54,963 nucleotides of DNA from Deltaproteobacteria bacterium (GCA_016218815.1 JACRCX010000085.1:1-54963), one strand, 5' to 3'. Positions 1-7,831 are shown, numbered from the stretch's first letter. A program made the numbers and translations. Notes: generated from the sequence alone by a model not told the origin.

Positions 1-1
1 C

Positions 2-115
2 GGCGGCGGCGGTCGGGGCCGCGGGCCCCGCGGCGGCGGCCGCGGCGGCGGTCCCGGCGGCGGTCCCGGCGGCGGTCCCGGCGGCGGCGATCGCGATCGG
101 ATGCCCGAGGACTAG
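2..115 (+). CDS. C-terminal end of an RGG/glycine-rich-tailed protein (5' partial)
   Basis: The frame is open from the window edge and stops with TAG at 113-115. The 37 visible residues are almost only Gly, Arg and Pro, with three Gly-Gly-Gly-Pro units, and end in Asp-Arg-Asp-Arg-Met-Pro-Glu-Asp. Such RGG tails are typical of bacterial DEAD-box RNA helicases (RhlE type) and small RRM RNA-binding proteins, where they help bind RNA. The catalytic or RNA-binding domain lies outside the window, so helicase versus RRM protein cannot be decided. The nucleotide sequence is a near-perfect tandem array of GGC/GGT/CCC codons, prone to slippage. The overlapping frame read by the downstream methyltransferase is also open to the edge, only because this GC-rich repeat lacks stops in it. 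Confidence 0.6.
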   Translation, partial: GGGGRGRGPRGGGRGGGPGGGPGGGPGGGDRDRMPED

Positions 116-189
116 CCCTGCCTTCCGTACCCCTTGCCCAATCGGTCTGCTCGTTTCAACCCGAAGGTTCGTCGGCAACGCCGGTCCGC

Positions 190-1557
190 TTGATCGAAGG
201 CGATGCGGCGGCCATCGCGGCGGCGCTGGCCCGCGAGGGCGTCGCCGCCGACCTCGTCTACGTCGACCCTCCCTTCGCCTCCGGCGCGCGCTACGTCTTC
301 CCCACGACCGTCGCCGGGCCGGGCGGAGCGGCGATCACGATCGAGCGGCCCGCCTTCGCCGATCCATTGCGCGGCGGCCCGGAGGACTACCTGGCGGAGT
401 TCGCGCCCCGACTCGAGGCCGCGTGCCGCGCCCTGCGCCCCGGCGGCAGCCTCTACGTCCACCTCGACTGGCGCGTCGCCGCCCACGTTCGCGTCCACCT
501 GGACCGCACTCTCGGCTTCGCCGCCCTGCGCAACGAGATCGTCTGGCGCCGCAACCCCCCGCTCGGACGCAAGGCGCGCGCCGGCCAGTTCGGACGCGTC
601 ACCGATACCATCCTGTTCTACATCGTCCCCGGCGCCGAGCCGATCTTCCATGCGCAGACGACCGCGCGCGCCCCTGCCCCGGGCTCCTACCGCCTCGATC
701 CGGCCACCGGGAAAGCGTTCCGCACCGCTCCCCGCGGCGATTACACCGACGCCAGCATCGCGCGGCTCGAGCGGGAAGGGCGGGTCCATCGCACCCGGTC
801 CGGCCAGGTCCGCATCCGCTACGACCTCGAGCCCGCGGGCGCCGACACCCCCGGGGACGGCCGCTGGGTCGAGCGGGTGCCGGTCGATTCGCTCTGGCTG
901 GACATCCCGGACGCCATGCACGTGCCGCCGTCCGAACGCACCGGCTACGCGACACAGAAGCCGGAGGCGCTGCTGGAACGCATTCTCTCCGCCTCCTCCG
1001 ACCCCGGAGCGCTCGTCTTCGATCCCATGTGCGGCAGCGGCACCACCCTCGCTGTCGCCGCGCGGCTCGGCCGCCGTGCGATCGGCGCGGATCGCTCGCC
1101 CCTGGCCGTGCACACCGCGTTCGCGCGGCTCGCGCGCGCGGGGTTCCCGGTACGCGTCGACCGGCTCGACGAATCAACCTCCTTGGATGCCGGCGCAAGC
1201 TCGCCTCCCGACGGCGATTCCCCCGGCCACGGGGGCGTCCTGGAAGTCGTCGCCGAGCGCGACGGGACGGTGAAGCTGACCGGCTACCGGCCGGGTGCGA
1301 TCCCGGATTGGCCGGGAGCCGCCGAGGCGACGGAGACCGCGCAGGCTTCGCGTGGGCTGGCGCTCCTCGAGGGCTGGGGCATCGACCCCGAGGGCCTTGC
1401 CGCGGCGCCCGTGCTCTCCTGCTGGTTCGCGCGCGGCGCCGGCGGACGCGTGCCGCTCGACGCCGCCCTCCCGCGCGCCGCCCGCTCGGGAGCCCCGCGA
1501 GTCTTCGCGCTGGACGTTTTCGGCAACCGGCTGACGGCGAGGATCGAGCTGCCGTAG
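190..1557 (+). CDS. site-specific DNA methyltransferase, beta-class amino-MTase
   Basis: Predicted S-adenosylmethionine-dependent N6-adenine or N4-cytosine DNA methyltransferase. The catalytic DPPF motif (motif IV, in YVDPPF) comes early, near residues 24-28. The SAM-binding motif I (FDPMCGSGTT) comes late, near residue 280, followed by an acidic residue in RRAIGAD. This IV-before-I order with a central target-recognition region defines the beta class (type III Mod/YhdJ-like). The C-terminal 150 residues are less conserved and hold a Pro/Gly/Ser-rich stretch. The start is uncertain: TTG at 190 is used because no ATG or GTG occurs in this frame after the preceding stop at 115, and no clear ribosome site is seen. 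The protein would begin almost directly with the usual RLIEGD strand. No restriction endonuclease gene is next to it, so it looks solitary. It ends 6 nt from the convergent Cys-rich gene. Confidence 0.85.
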   Translation: MIEGDAAAIAAALAREGVAADLVYVDPPFASGARYVFPTTVAGPGGAAITIERPAFADPLRGGPEDYLAEFAPRLEAACRALRPGGSLYVHLDWRVAAHVRVHLDRTLGFAALRNEIVWRRNPPLGRKARAGQFGRVTDTILFYIVPGAEPIFHAQTTARAPAPGSYRLDPATGKAFRTAPRGDYTDASIARLEREGRVHRTRSGQVRIRYDLEPAGADTPGDGRWVERVPVDSLWLDIPDAMHVPPSERTGYATQKPEALLERILSASSDPGALVFDPMCGSGTTLAVAARLGRRAIGADRSPLAVHTAFARLARAGFPVRVDRLDESTSLDAGASSPPDGDSPGHGGVLEVVAERDGTVKLTGYRPGAIPDWPGAAEATETAQASRGLALLEGWGIDPEGLAAAPVLSCWFARGAGGRVPLDAALPRAARSGAPRVFALDVFGNRLTARIELP

Positions 1558-1563
1558 GGGCGA

Positions 1564-1773
1564 CTACCGCTTGCCGCGGCAGGCGAGGTACCGGGCGGCA
1601 GAGCGGTCGTAGGTGCGCTCGACATCCGGCGGGAAGAAACAGGCCGGCAGCTCGTCGTTGTTCCGGTGATACTCCAGGCACAGGCAGCAGCGGCCCTTGC
1701 GCGAGCACGGCTCGTACGTGCACGTGCAGCGTTGCATGTTGCGATCGAAGCTCTCGCAGTTCTTCGGCTTCAT
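1564..1773 (-). CDS. small cysteine-rich protein, DUF6485-like
   Basis: A 69-residue protein with nine cysteines, including CTCTYEPCSRKGRCCLC followed by LEYHRNNDELPACFF. This pattern matches my recollection of the DUF6485 family, small cytosolic proteins of unknown function in deltaproteobacteria and other anaerobe-rich groups; the cysteines probably bind a metal. The start is the ATG at 1771-1773, preceded at good distance by GAAGGAG on the minus strand. A longer frame upstream exists but its residues look random. It is followed convergently by the methyltransferase and lies 32 nt downstream of the exported protein gene that ends at 1806, so the two minus-strand genes are probably not tightly coupled. 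Family assignment is from memory and the function is unknown. Confidence 0.75.
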   Translation of the reverse strand: MKPKNCESFDRNMQRCTCTYEPCSRKGRCCLCLEYHRNNDELPACFFPPDVERTYDRSAARYLACRGKR

Positions 1774-1805
1774 CGGTGCTCCTTCGAGAAACGGCGGGCG
1801 GGTTC

Positions 1806-2498
1806 TCAGCGGTAGCGGAAGTAGGAGGCCGGTCCGCCGGGAAGCTCCACGACCAGGGTCTCCGAGCGGTCGTCGATCTGGAACGCGGCGCGGAGGACTT
1901 CGTCGATGGCCGAGCCCTGGGCCAGGAGGACGAGCGTCCCTTCCTCGGTGAACCACGTGCCGGTCGATTCGTCGGACGGCGTCGCCATCCCGGTGTCCGC
2001 GTCGACGCCGCTCTGCCGCCGCGTGAACTGGCCGGTGGCGTCGAGCTGGAGATCATCGACGACGAATCGCCCGGCGGCCTCGTCTCGAGAGGAATGCACC
2101 CAGCCGCCGACCAGAGCCGCTTCGCGCCGGCGTTGGACGACCCGCGAAATGTCCGCATCGGAGGCGATTCGCGGCGTGCTCGTCTCCGCCGCCGCCTCGG
2201 GCTGCTGCGTAGCAGTGACATCCTCCGCCGCGTCGGGCTCGGGCGGGGCCCCGGCATCGGCGGTCGCCGTTTGCTCGGGCTCCGATGCGCCGCCGGCATC
2301 GGCGGTCGCGGGCGCGCCGCCCTCGAGCTCGCCGGCGGCACCGGTTTCGGGCTCGACGGTCGCCGTTCCGGTCCCCGCGTCGCCCGCCGTCGGCTCGGCC
2401 GGGTTCGCCTCGTCGGGTGCGACCTGCGCGAGGGCGGTGGCCACGGCGGCGACGACCAGGACTGCGGACACGGTGCCGGCGAACGCTCGGATCCTCAT
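1806..2498 (-). CDS. exported protein with Ala/Glu/Asp-rich linker and small C-terminal domain
   Basis: A 230-residue protein. A typical signal peptide (MRIRAFAG, hydrophobic stretch, ATALA-Q) is followed by about 90 residues rich in Ala, Glu, Thr and Pro, probably a disordered spacer. The C-terminal ~110 residues have alternating hydrophobic/polar strands (ALVGGWVHSS, RFVVDDLQLDATGQF, GTWFTEEGTLVLL, ETLVVELPG), suggesting a small lipocalin/NlpE-like beta-barrel as found in proteins that report on or bind small ligands. That fold is inference; no family is recognised. The start is the ATG at 2496-2498. It has no ribosome site but a TATGGT hexamer 9 nt upstream, fitting a near-leaderless transcript. 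It is divergent from the phosphoesterase lipoprotein gene. Confidence 0.75.
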   Translation of the reverse strand: MRIRAFAGTVSAVLVVAAVATALAQVAPDEANPAEPTAGDAGTGTATVEPETGAAGELEGGAPATADAGGASEPEQTATADAGAPPEPDAAEDVTATQQPEAAAETSTPRIASDADISRVVQRRREAALVGGWVHSSRDEAAGRFVVDDLQLDATGQFTRRQSGVDADTGMATPSDESTGTWFTEEGTLVLLAQGSAIDEVLRAAFQIDDRSETLVVELPGGPASYFRYR

Positions 2499-2507
2499 CG
2501 AGCGCGG

Positions 2508-2513
2508 ACCATA
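2508..2513 (-). promoter_or_regulatory. candidate -10 element (TATGGT) of the gene starting at 2498
   Basis: On the minus strand TATGGT lies 9 nt before the ATG, a distance that would put the transcript start 2-3 nt before the start codon. No -35 match is clear. The same hexamer, 8 nt before ATG, precedes era. Confidence 0.35.
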
Positions 2514-2610
2514 GCGCAGGGGAGCGTGCGGAGCAACGGCAGGCGCGGCGAACGGGACCCCCGCGGCTCGCCGGGATCCGGAGGGCGCCCCGGGTGCCGC
2601 TCGCCATGAG

Positions 2611-2638
2611 TTGGCTTGCTCGCAGGAAGGGTTATGTT
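2611..2638 (+). promoter_or_regulatory. candidate sigma-70-type promoter of the phosphoesterase lipoprotein gene
   Basis: TTGGCT (2611-2616) and TATGTT (2633-2638) are separated by 16 nt and precede the ATG at 2672. Unlike the leaderless candidates, this leader contains a GGAGGGGAGG ribosome site. Confidence 0.35.
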
Positions 2639-2671
2639 CCGGCGCATCGGGGGTCGTGGAGGGGAGGCCGC

Positions 2672-3868
2672 ATGTTCCGACGTGATGCCGACAGGGAATC
2701 CGGATTCGCCGGTGCCGCGACGGGAGGGTTTCGCGGGCGGACGCGTGCCGGCCGGAACGGTGACGCCGCTCCGGCAGGCTTCGGGCGATGGCTGCTCCTC
2801 GCAGGATTCGTGGCCGCCGCGGGCTGCGCCGGCCACGCCGACGTTCCACGCCCCGCCGCCGGGACGGACGGTGCGGTCGGCGCGGCGGGCCCGGCGGCCG
2901 ACGAGACCGGGACGCCGGTCGCCGAAGCGGATCCAGCGTGCCGGACGGCCGACGACTGCGCGCGAGGGCCTCTCGCGTGCGTCGAGGGACGGTGCGTCGA
3001 TGAGCCGCCGGCGCCGGCCGCGGACGCCGGCTCGACGCCGGACGAGGCTTCCGGGCCGCTCGCCGCGCGGATCCCGTCGTTCGGCACCGTCTTCATCATC
3101 GTGCTGGAGAACATGCGCTATCGGGCGGTGATCGGGAACCCGGAGATGCCGACCGTCAACGAGCTGGCGGGGCGGTTCGCGCTGGCGGCCGACTACCGCA
3201 CGACCCACTCGCCGAGCCTTCCCAACTACCTCGTGATGACCGCGGGCCAGGACTTCGGAGTGCACAACGACGACGGGCCGGACCGCAACGGACAGGATGC
3301 CCCGAACCTGGCCGAGCAGCTCGCGACCGCGGGCATCGACTGGCGGGCGTACATGGATGGAATGTCCAATCCGTGCCAGACGCGCGTCGGGGGGACCTAC
3401 GCCGTGAAGCACAACCCCTTCGTCTACTACCGCAAGTTCCGGGAAGACACCGAACGCTGCGCCGCGCACGACGTGCCGTTCGATCTTTTCGCCGCCGATC
3501 TCGCCGCGGGTCCCCGCCGGTTCAACTGGATCACCCCCGACATGAACCACAACGGGCACGACACCGGCCCGGCCGGCGCCGACGCCTGGCTGGCGGTCGT
3601 CGTCCCCACGATCCTGGCTTCGCCGGCCTGGAAGGCGGACGGCGTCCTGTTCATCGCCTGGGACGAGGGCTCGCGCGGCGACGACCACATCGCCCTCGTG
3701 GTCGCCTCCCCTCTGGTCCGCTCCGGCTTCGTCTCCGATGCCCCCTATGACCACCGCTCGCTGCTCGCCACGATCGAAGACGGACTGGGTCTGCCGCGGC
3801 TGGATACGACCGCGGACGTCGCGCCGATGGCCGACATTTTCGCTCCGCCGACCTCCGTCGAGCCGTGA
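2672..3868 (+). CDS. phosphoesterase-family (phospholipase C/acid phosphatase type) lipoprotein
   Basis: A 398-residue predicted cell-surface hydrolase of the alkaline-phosphatase-like phosphoesterase family (PF04185 type), acting on phosphoester bonds; the substrate cannot be told. After an unusually long Arg/Gly-rich N-terminus comes a hydrophobic segment ending in a lipobox (VAAAGC, Cys52). Next are a Pro/Ala linker and a small Cys-rich patch (four Cys, residues 90-108). The catalytic domain starts at about residue 137. Family signatures are FIIVLEN (Glu146), HSPSLPNY (179-186), WITPDMNHNGHD (286-297), AWDEG with Asp331, and DDHIALV (338-343), supplying the metal and nucleophile ligands. 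The start ATG at 2672 has a GGAGGGGAGG ribosome site; longer upstream reading is not supported. The next gene is another exported phosphoesterase, but 50 nt away with its own -10 element. Confidence 0.88.
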   Translation: MFRRDADRESGFAGAATGGFRGRTRAGRNGDAAPAGFGRWLLLAGFVAAAGCAGHADVPRPAAGTDGAVGAAGPAADETGTPVAEADPACRTADDCARGPLACVEGRCVDEPPAPAADAGSTPDEASGPLAARIPSFGTVFIIVLENMRYRAVIGNPEMPTVNELAGRFALAADYRTTHSPSLPNYLVMTAGQDFGVHNDDGPDRNGQDAPNLAEQLATAGIDWRAYMDGMSNPCQTRVGGTYAVKHNPFVYYRKFREDTERCAAHDVPFDLFAADLAAGPRRFNWITPDMNHNGHDTGPAGADAWLAVVVPTILASPAWKADGVLFIAWDEGSRGDDHIALVVASPLVRSGFVSDAPYDHRSLLATIEDGLGLPRLDTTADVAPMADIFAPPTSVEP

Positions 3869-3905
3869 TTCCCGCCGCCGGGTGGTCGAGACGCCGTCTT
3901 TCACG

Positions 3906-3911
3906 TATGAT
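3906..3911 (+). promoter_or_regulatory. candidate -10 element (TATGAT) deciding the start of the metallophosphoesterase gene
   Basis: TATGAT lies 7 nt before the ATG at 3919. Two further in-frame ATGs (3907 and 3910) overlap this hexamer. Transcription starting 7 nt downstream would exclude them and give a leaderless mRNA beginning at ATG 3919, which also gives the neatest signal peptide. Confidence 0.4.
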
Positions 3912-3918
3912 GGCGCCC

Positions 3919-5496
3919 ATGAAACCCTTGCGTGGCATGCGAACCTCCTCGTCCGTGTTGGCTTTGGCGCTCGTCCTCGCCGCGTCCTCCGCGCGCGCGG
4001 GCGAGCCCTCGCTTGCGGAGTACGTCTTCGACGGCTCGCACGTGTTCTGGTTCTCGTGGATCACGGACACGCACATCGACTTCGTCCTGCCCCTGGGCCC
4101 CGAAGGGGAGGAGGATCGGTTGCGCTGGGCGACGGGAGAGGGGTTCGAGGTCGTGCAACCGTGGTTCACGGTGGCCACCGGCGACCTCACGGACAGCACG
4201 AACGGCATCAGCTACCTCTCCGGCCAGCAGGACTCCGAGTGGTCCCTCTACCGGCAGATCGTCGTCGATGAGAACGGCATGGGGCCGGAGTTCTACTTCG
4301 ACGTCGCCGGGAATCACGACTGCTACAGCGACGGCGCCCAGGACCACTACCTGGCGTTCAGCGTGCAGGGCGTGGCCACGGGCGTGACGCAGCACACCTG
4401 GCGCCTCGACGCCCCGTGGGGCGCGAGCTACGCGTTCGTCGAGGTGGCGACGCCGTCCAACGGCGGCGAGCCGTGGCTCGATCCGCTCCAGCCCGCGGAG
4501 CTGACCTCGGACGAGCTGGCCGAGGTCGACACCTTCCTCACCGCCGGCGACGATGCCGACCTGGCCATCGTCTTCGGTCACCATCCCTTCGACAGCTTCG
4601 ACGGCGCCGATGGGCTGCGGGAGGTGATGACACGGCACGGCGTCGGCCACTACATGGCCGGCCACTCGCACGACCTGAATTTCGCGTCCTACGAGGGCGG
4701 CGCCATCGTCCAGACGCGCAGCAACTCCCTGGGCCAGTCGGGCGAGAACAACTTCGCCGTCGTCGCCGTGGACGCCGACGCCGTGTCCTGGAAATGGATC
4801 TCCCTGACCGACCCTCCACCCCCGTACCCCATCGTCCTCATCACCGCCCCGGTCGATGCACGCCTCGGCGCCGACGACGACTTCGAGAACCCCTACGCGC
4901 CGCCCGTCCCCGCGACGTGCGCGGACGCCCCCGTCCGGGCGCTGATCTTCGACCACGGCGACGTCGCCTCCGCGCGCTTCCGCTGGGACGGCGGCGAATG
5001 GACGGCGATGTCGCAGTGGCCCGACCAGCCGCTGCAGTGGCGCGGACGGTTCGACGCCAGTGTCCTGACTGCCGGCATCCACACGCTGGAGGTCGAAGGA
5101 ACCGGCACGACCACCCAGACCAGCGTCGCCCAGGTCATGTTCGCCGGCGGCGATTGCACCGTGGGAGAGGAGGATCTTCCCGGTGCGGACGCCGACGCCG
5201 ATGCGGATGCCGACGCCGACGCCGACGGCGGTGCCGACGCCGATGCCGACGGCGACGCCGCTGCCGAAGCCTCCGTCGAAGCGGATGCGTCGCCGGACAT
5301 CGCCGGGGAGACCGACGATCTCGAAGGCGGTGACGGCGGCGAGCTCAAGACCTCGGGCGACGGCTGCGGCTGCCGGGCCGCCGGCGGAGACGCGGGTTGG
5401 ACGGGTTCCGCGCTGCTCCTGGGGCTCGCGGTGTTTGCGGCAGGCCGGCGGCTCCGGCGCGGGACGATCACACCGGCGGACCGCGTCCGGCGGTAG
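3919..5496 (+). CDS. TMEM62-like calcineurin-fold metallophosphoesterase with MYXO-CTERM-type tail
   Basis: A 525-residue exported metallophosphoesterase. The signal peptide covers residues 1-28. The dinuclear metal motifs appear in order: DTH (50-52), GDLTD (88-92), GNHD (131-134), GHH (220-222) and GHSHD (248-252). Spacing and flanking sequence (WITDTHID, VATGDLTDS) resemble the eukaryotic TMEM62 group. A beta-rich domain follows, then an Asp-Ala repeat linker. The last ~45 residues have CGCRAAGG, a hydrophobic helix and an Arg-rich end, the layout of the MYXO-CTERM sorting signal, in which the protein is cleaved and anchored at the cell surface. The substrate is unknown. The start at 3919 follows the promoter argument; ATG 3907 or 3910 would add 4 or 3 residues. 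The broken kinase gene begins 20 nt after the stop. Confidence 0.88.
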   Translation: MKPLRGMRTSSSVLALALVLAASSARAGEPSLAEYVFDGSHVFWFSWITDTHIDFVLPLGPEGEEDRLRWATGEGFEVVQPWFTVATGDLTDSTNGISYLSGQQDSEWSLYRQIVVDENGMGPEFYFDVAGNHDCYSDGAQDHYLAFSVQGVATGVTQHTWRLDAPWGASYAFVEVATPSNGGEPWLDPLQPAELTSDELAEVDTFLTAGDDADLAIVFGHHPFDSFDGADGLREVMTRHGVGHYMAGHSHDLNFASYEGGAIVQTRSNSLGQSGENNFAVVAVDADAVSWKWISLTDPPPPYPIVLITAPVDARLGADDDFENPYAPPVPATCADAPVRALIFDHGDVASARFRWDGGEWTAMSQWPDQPLQWRGRFDASVLTAGIHTLEVEGTGTTTQTSVAQVMFAGGDCTVGEEDLPGADADADADADADADGGADADADGDAAAEASVEADASPDIAGETDDLEGGDGGELKTSGDGCGCRAAGGDAGWTGSALLLGLAVFAAGRRLRRGTITPADRVRR

Positions 5497-5515
5497 GCGG
5501 CGCGTCCGAGTCACC

Positions 5516-5866
5516 GTGACGGTTGAGCTCGACCAGATCGTCGACGGGAAGTACCGCATCGTTCGACTCCTCGGGCGCGGCGGCATGGGTGCCGTCTACG
5601 AGGCCGAACACGTCGCCCTCGGTCGTCGCGTCGCCCTCAAGGTCCTCGCACCCGCCCTGGCAGGCGACGAGGGCGCCATGCGGCGCCTGTTCCGCGAAGC
5701 TCGCGCGGCCGCGGGCGTCGGACACGAGAACATCTGCGAGGTGATCGACGTCGGCCGCTCGGCGACAGCCCCTGCGGCCTCCACGACGCGGCCGGCAACG
5801 CGGCGGAGTGGGTGGCGGAAGGGGAGGGCGGCGACGCGACGGATGGTGGGGGCGCGCCGGGCCTGA
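5516..5866 (+). pseudogene. truncated Ser/Thr protein kinase (N-lobe only)
   Basis: The frame opens at GTG 5516 and encodes a clear Hanks-type kinase N-lobe. It has DGKYRIVRLLGRGGMGAVYEA with the glycine loop, the ATP-binding lysine in VALKVL, the alpha-C glutamate in FREARAA, and VGHENICEVIDVGR. At about 5757-5763 homology stops: the frame continues as unrelated Ala/Arg/Thr residues to a stop at 5866. The HRD and DFG catalytic motifs are absent, so no active kinase can result. At the same point an FGE-domain end begins one frame over. Myxococcota often carry kinases with a C-terminal FGE-sulfatase domain, so this is probably one kinase-FGE gene that lost its middle (several hundred codons) and its frame. 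An assembly collapse would look identical. Confidence 0.75.
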
Positions 5867-5994
5867 GCGGCGTGCGCGGCGGAAGTTGGGGCGACCCGCG
5901 CCGCTGGATCCGCGTCTCGGCCCGCGGCCGGTTCGATCCCTCGCAGTCCAGTCCCTGCATCGGCGTCCGCTGCGCCGCCGACCCGGTCCGCTAG
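5761..5994 (+). pseudogene. 3' remnant of a formylglycine-generating-enzyme (FGE-sulfatase) domain
   Basis: From the junction a new frame encodes GDSPCGLHDAAGNAAEWV, the FGE signature normally written G-L-x-D-M-x-G-N-V-x-E-W. It continues with VRGGSWGDPRRWIRVSARGR and CIGVRCAADPVR, corresponding to the RGGSW...R...GFR(C) end of PF03781 domains, then TAG at 5992-5994. The first two-thirds of the domain are missing and no start codon is suitably placed. The domain family includes formylglycine-generating enzymes and many non-catalytic or iron-dependent relatives. It is read here as the C-terminal part of the gene starting at 5516, one frame off. Confidence 0.75.
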
Positions 5995-6125
5995 GTCCGA
6001 CCTTCCGGAGCTCCGGGCCCGGACGAATCCCGACATGACATCGTCCCGTCGCTGGCTAGCCTGTTTTCGTCCCCGATCAGCAGGACAAGAGGACTCCTGG
6101 TCGGGAGCGAGAGGAGGTGCAGCTG

Positions 6126-6464
6126 ATGCGGCTCCGGTTGACATTCGCGACGATGGCCGTCGCCTTGGGCCTGGCCGGCTGCATGGTCACGCCCGGGCGT
6201 TTCGCCGTCCGCACCGGCGCGGCCGGCGTCTACGTCGAGCCCTACACGGTGTACCGCTCGGGGGAACCCTACGTCTTCTTCGACGGCACCTACTGGGACT
6301 ACCCGGATTACTACCGCCACTACTACGGTCCGGCCTACGTGGCTCCGCCCGCGCCCGTGGCGGGAGCGCGGCTTGTGCCTCCGCCGCCGGTGATCGTGAC
6401 CGGTCACGGCGCCGGCCCGGAGCAACACCACGCCCACCGATACGGCCACCATGGGCACGACTAG
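6126..6464 (+). CDS. small Tyr/Pro/His-rich lipoprotein
   Basis: A 112-residue predicted lipoprotein: MRLRLTFATMAVALGLAGC with lipobox GLAGC (Cys19), then a mature part rich in aromatic residues. It includes VYVEPYTVYRSGEPYVFFDG and YWDYPDYYRHYYGP, a Pro-Val stretch and a His-rich end. This resembles small envelope lipoproteins with YXXY-type sequences of unknown role; the His-rich tail could bind metal, which is inference. The start is ATG 6126, behind GAGGAGG; a GTG nine bases earlier lies inside that ribosome site. The gene is followed by a strong hairpin and faces a convergent gene. Confidence 0.75.
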   Translation: MRLRLTFATMAVALGLAGCMVTPGRFAVRTGAAGVYVEPYTVYRSGEPYVFFDGTYWDYPDYYRHYYGPAYVAPPAPVAGARLVPPPPVIVTGHGAGPEQHHAHRYGHHGHD

Positions 6465-6493
6465 CACGCGGGAGCGGGGATTCCCGTCCCGCC

Positions 6494-6544
6494 GCGCCGG
6501 TCCCCCGGACCTCGATCGCATCGGAGGTCCGGGGGCCCCGGCGC
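6494..6544. terminator. strong 51-nt hairpin between convergent genes
   Basis: The left arm is GCGCCGG (6494-6500) plus CCCCCGGACCTC (6502-6513), the right arm GAGGTCCGGGGG (6524-6535) plus CCGGCGC (6538-6544), with a 10-nt loop. The 12-bp and 7-bp stems are perfect, with a small bulge between. It sits between the ends of the plus gene (6464) and minus gene (6749), so it could end transcription from both sides. No T-run follows, so factor-independent function is not certain. Confidence 0.55.
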
Positions 6545-6748
6545 AACGACCCCGTCCCCGCGGGGTTGCGTGTCGCCTCCGCCCGAGTTGAGCTGCCTGT
6601 CGGTCGTGGCCGGAAGTCGGGCTCTGCCGTGCATCCGACGGCGGGCTTCCGCCCCGGCGGGGATCCTCTCCCCGGCGCTCGATCTTTCGGGGCGGACTCT
6701 GCCCGGCGTGGTTGCGCCCTGGGCGCGCGCGAACGAAGACCCTTGCTG

Positions 6749-7831
6749 CTACTCCGCGAGCCGCATCGACGGCACGAGCTGCCGGTATCTCGCACTGAGG
6801 TCCGCGAGCGCGACGTCGGGCCGGAGGCTCCGGACGATGAACTCCACCTTGCCCGAGTCGTCGATGTGGTTCCGGACCTGGAACACCGCGGGCGGGACCG
6901 TGGCCCCGACGCGGTAGGTCGTCCGAAGGCAGACGGATGCGTCCTGGTCCAGGAACACGCCGCAGACGTTCTCCACGACGAGCCAGGCGAGGAAATACTC
7001 CTCCAGCGACAGGATCTCCCATCCCGGCGGCGCCGCCCTCCGATAGTCCTCGAAGCTGCCACCGCTGCGCGGGGCAACCTCGCCGACCTCGGCCAGGAAC
7101 CAGTGCCCCTCGGCCGCCGGCGAGAAGCCGATGCGGTCCTTCTCCGCCGGCCGCAGGACGAAGTGGTCCTGCCCGAGGCCGAAGGCGGCCAGCATCCCGC
7201 GCGTCGGAAGCTCGGCCTCGCCCGGCCGGTAGATCAGCTCGGTCCCGCTGCGCGCCGCGAATTCCCCGGACGAGATCGCCGGTCGGGGCACCTCGATCGT
7301 GAACCCCTTGCCCAGGAAGAAATTGGCGATGTCCGTCCGCCAGTCCTCCACCGAGTCGCGGGCCCTTCCGGCGGGGGCGACGGATCGGGACACGCGCGCC
7401 GGCTTGCTCGCCGGCCCGACCGGTGCGGGCGCGCTCGACACCCGCTCGACCTCGAGCAGCTCCTGCAGCTCGGCGATGCGGGTCGTGAGCGTCGCGATCG
7501 TCGCATCCTTGTCCTGGCCCGCGAGAATCGCTTCCGTGAGCCGCAGCTCCAGCTCGGGCTTCAACGCCCGGAGCCGACCCAGCTCTACGCGCGCGTCCAC
7601 GCCCAGAATCAGCTCCTCGAGCTTGCGTTGCGCCGCCGCGGGCGGCCCCGACTTCAGGATCGTCTCGACGTAGAGCAGCAGCCCCCGCAGCGCATGCTCG
7701 GCGCTCATCTCCCCGCGCTCGACGCAGCCGGAAAGCCGCAGCCAGCCCGCGCTCGCCCGCGCCATCATCGCCGTGTCCGCGATCGATGGGGCCCTTGCCA
7801 TCCCTTCCTGTACTACCGGTCCGCCGGCCAT
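6749..7831 (-). CDS. unrecognised cytosolic protein with helical middle and conserved C-terminal domain
   Basis: A 360-residue protein with no signal peptide or membrane segment. Residues ~20-130 are helical, including a probable coiled coil (LTEAILAGQDKDATIATLTTR, then IAELQELLEVE near 115-130). After a short Pro/Ala linker comes a ~190-residue mixed alpha/beta domain with well-ordered hydrophobics (DIANFFLGKGFTIEVPRP, GEVAPRSGGSFEDYR, GWEILSLEEYFLAWLVVENV, CLRTTYRVGATVPPAVFQ). I do not recognise the family. The start is ATG 7831, with GAGGGA just upstream; a GTG 21 nt earlier would overlap that site. The gene stands alone, convergent with the small lipoprotein and divergent from the exported protein at 8102. 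Confidence 0.7.
   Translation of the reverse strand: MAGGPVVQEGMARAPSIADTAMMARASAGWLRLSGCVERGEMSAEHALRGLLLYVETILKSGPPAAAQRKLEELILGVDARVELGRLRALKPELELRLTEAILAGQDKDATIATLTTRIAELQELLEVERVSSAPAPVGPASKPARVSRSVAPAGRARDSVEDWRTDIANFFLGKGFTIEVPRPAISSGEFAARSGTELIYRPGEAELPTRGMLAAFGLGQDHFVLRPAEKDRIGFSPAAEGHWFLAEVGEVAPRSGGSFEDYRRAAPPGWEILSLEEYFLAWLVVENVCGVFLDQDASVCLRTTYRVGATVPPAVFQVRNHIDDSGKVEFIVRSLRPDVALADLSARYRQLVPSMRLAE

Noticed and set aside
1806..2849. A longer N-terminus, up to 2849, for the exported protein at 1806-2498
   Set aside because: The added residues are Arg/Pro-rich and antisense to the divergent phosphoesterase gene. The signal peptide begins at 2498.
3907..3912. ATG codons at 3907 and 3910 as the start of the metallophosphoesterase
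   Set aside because: They fall inside the TATGAT hexamer. ATG 3919 gives a standard signal peptide and the right distance for a leaderless start, although the alternatives cannot be fully excluded.
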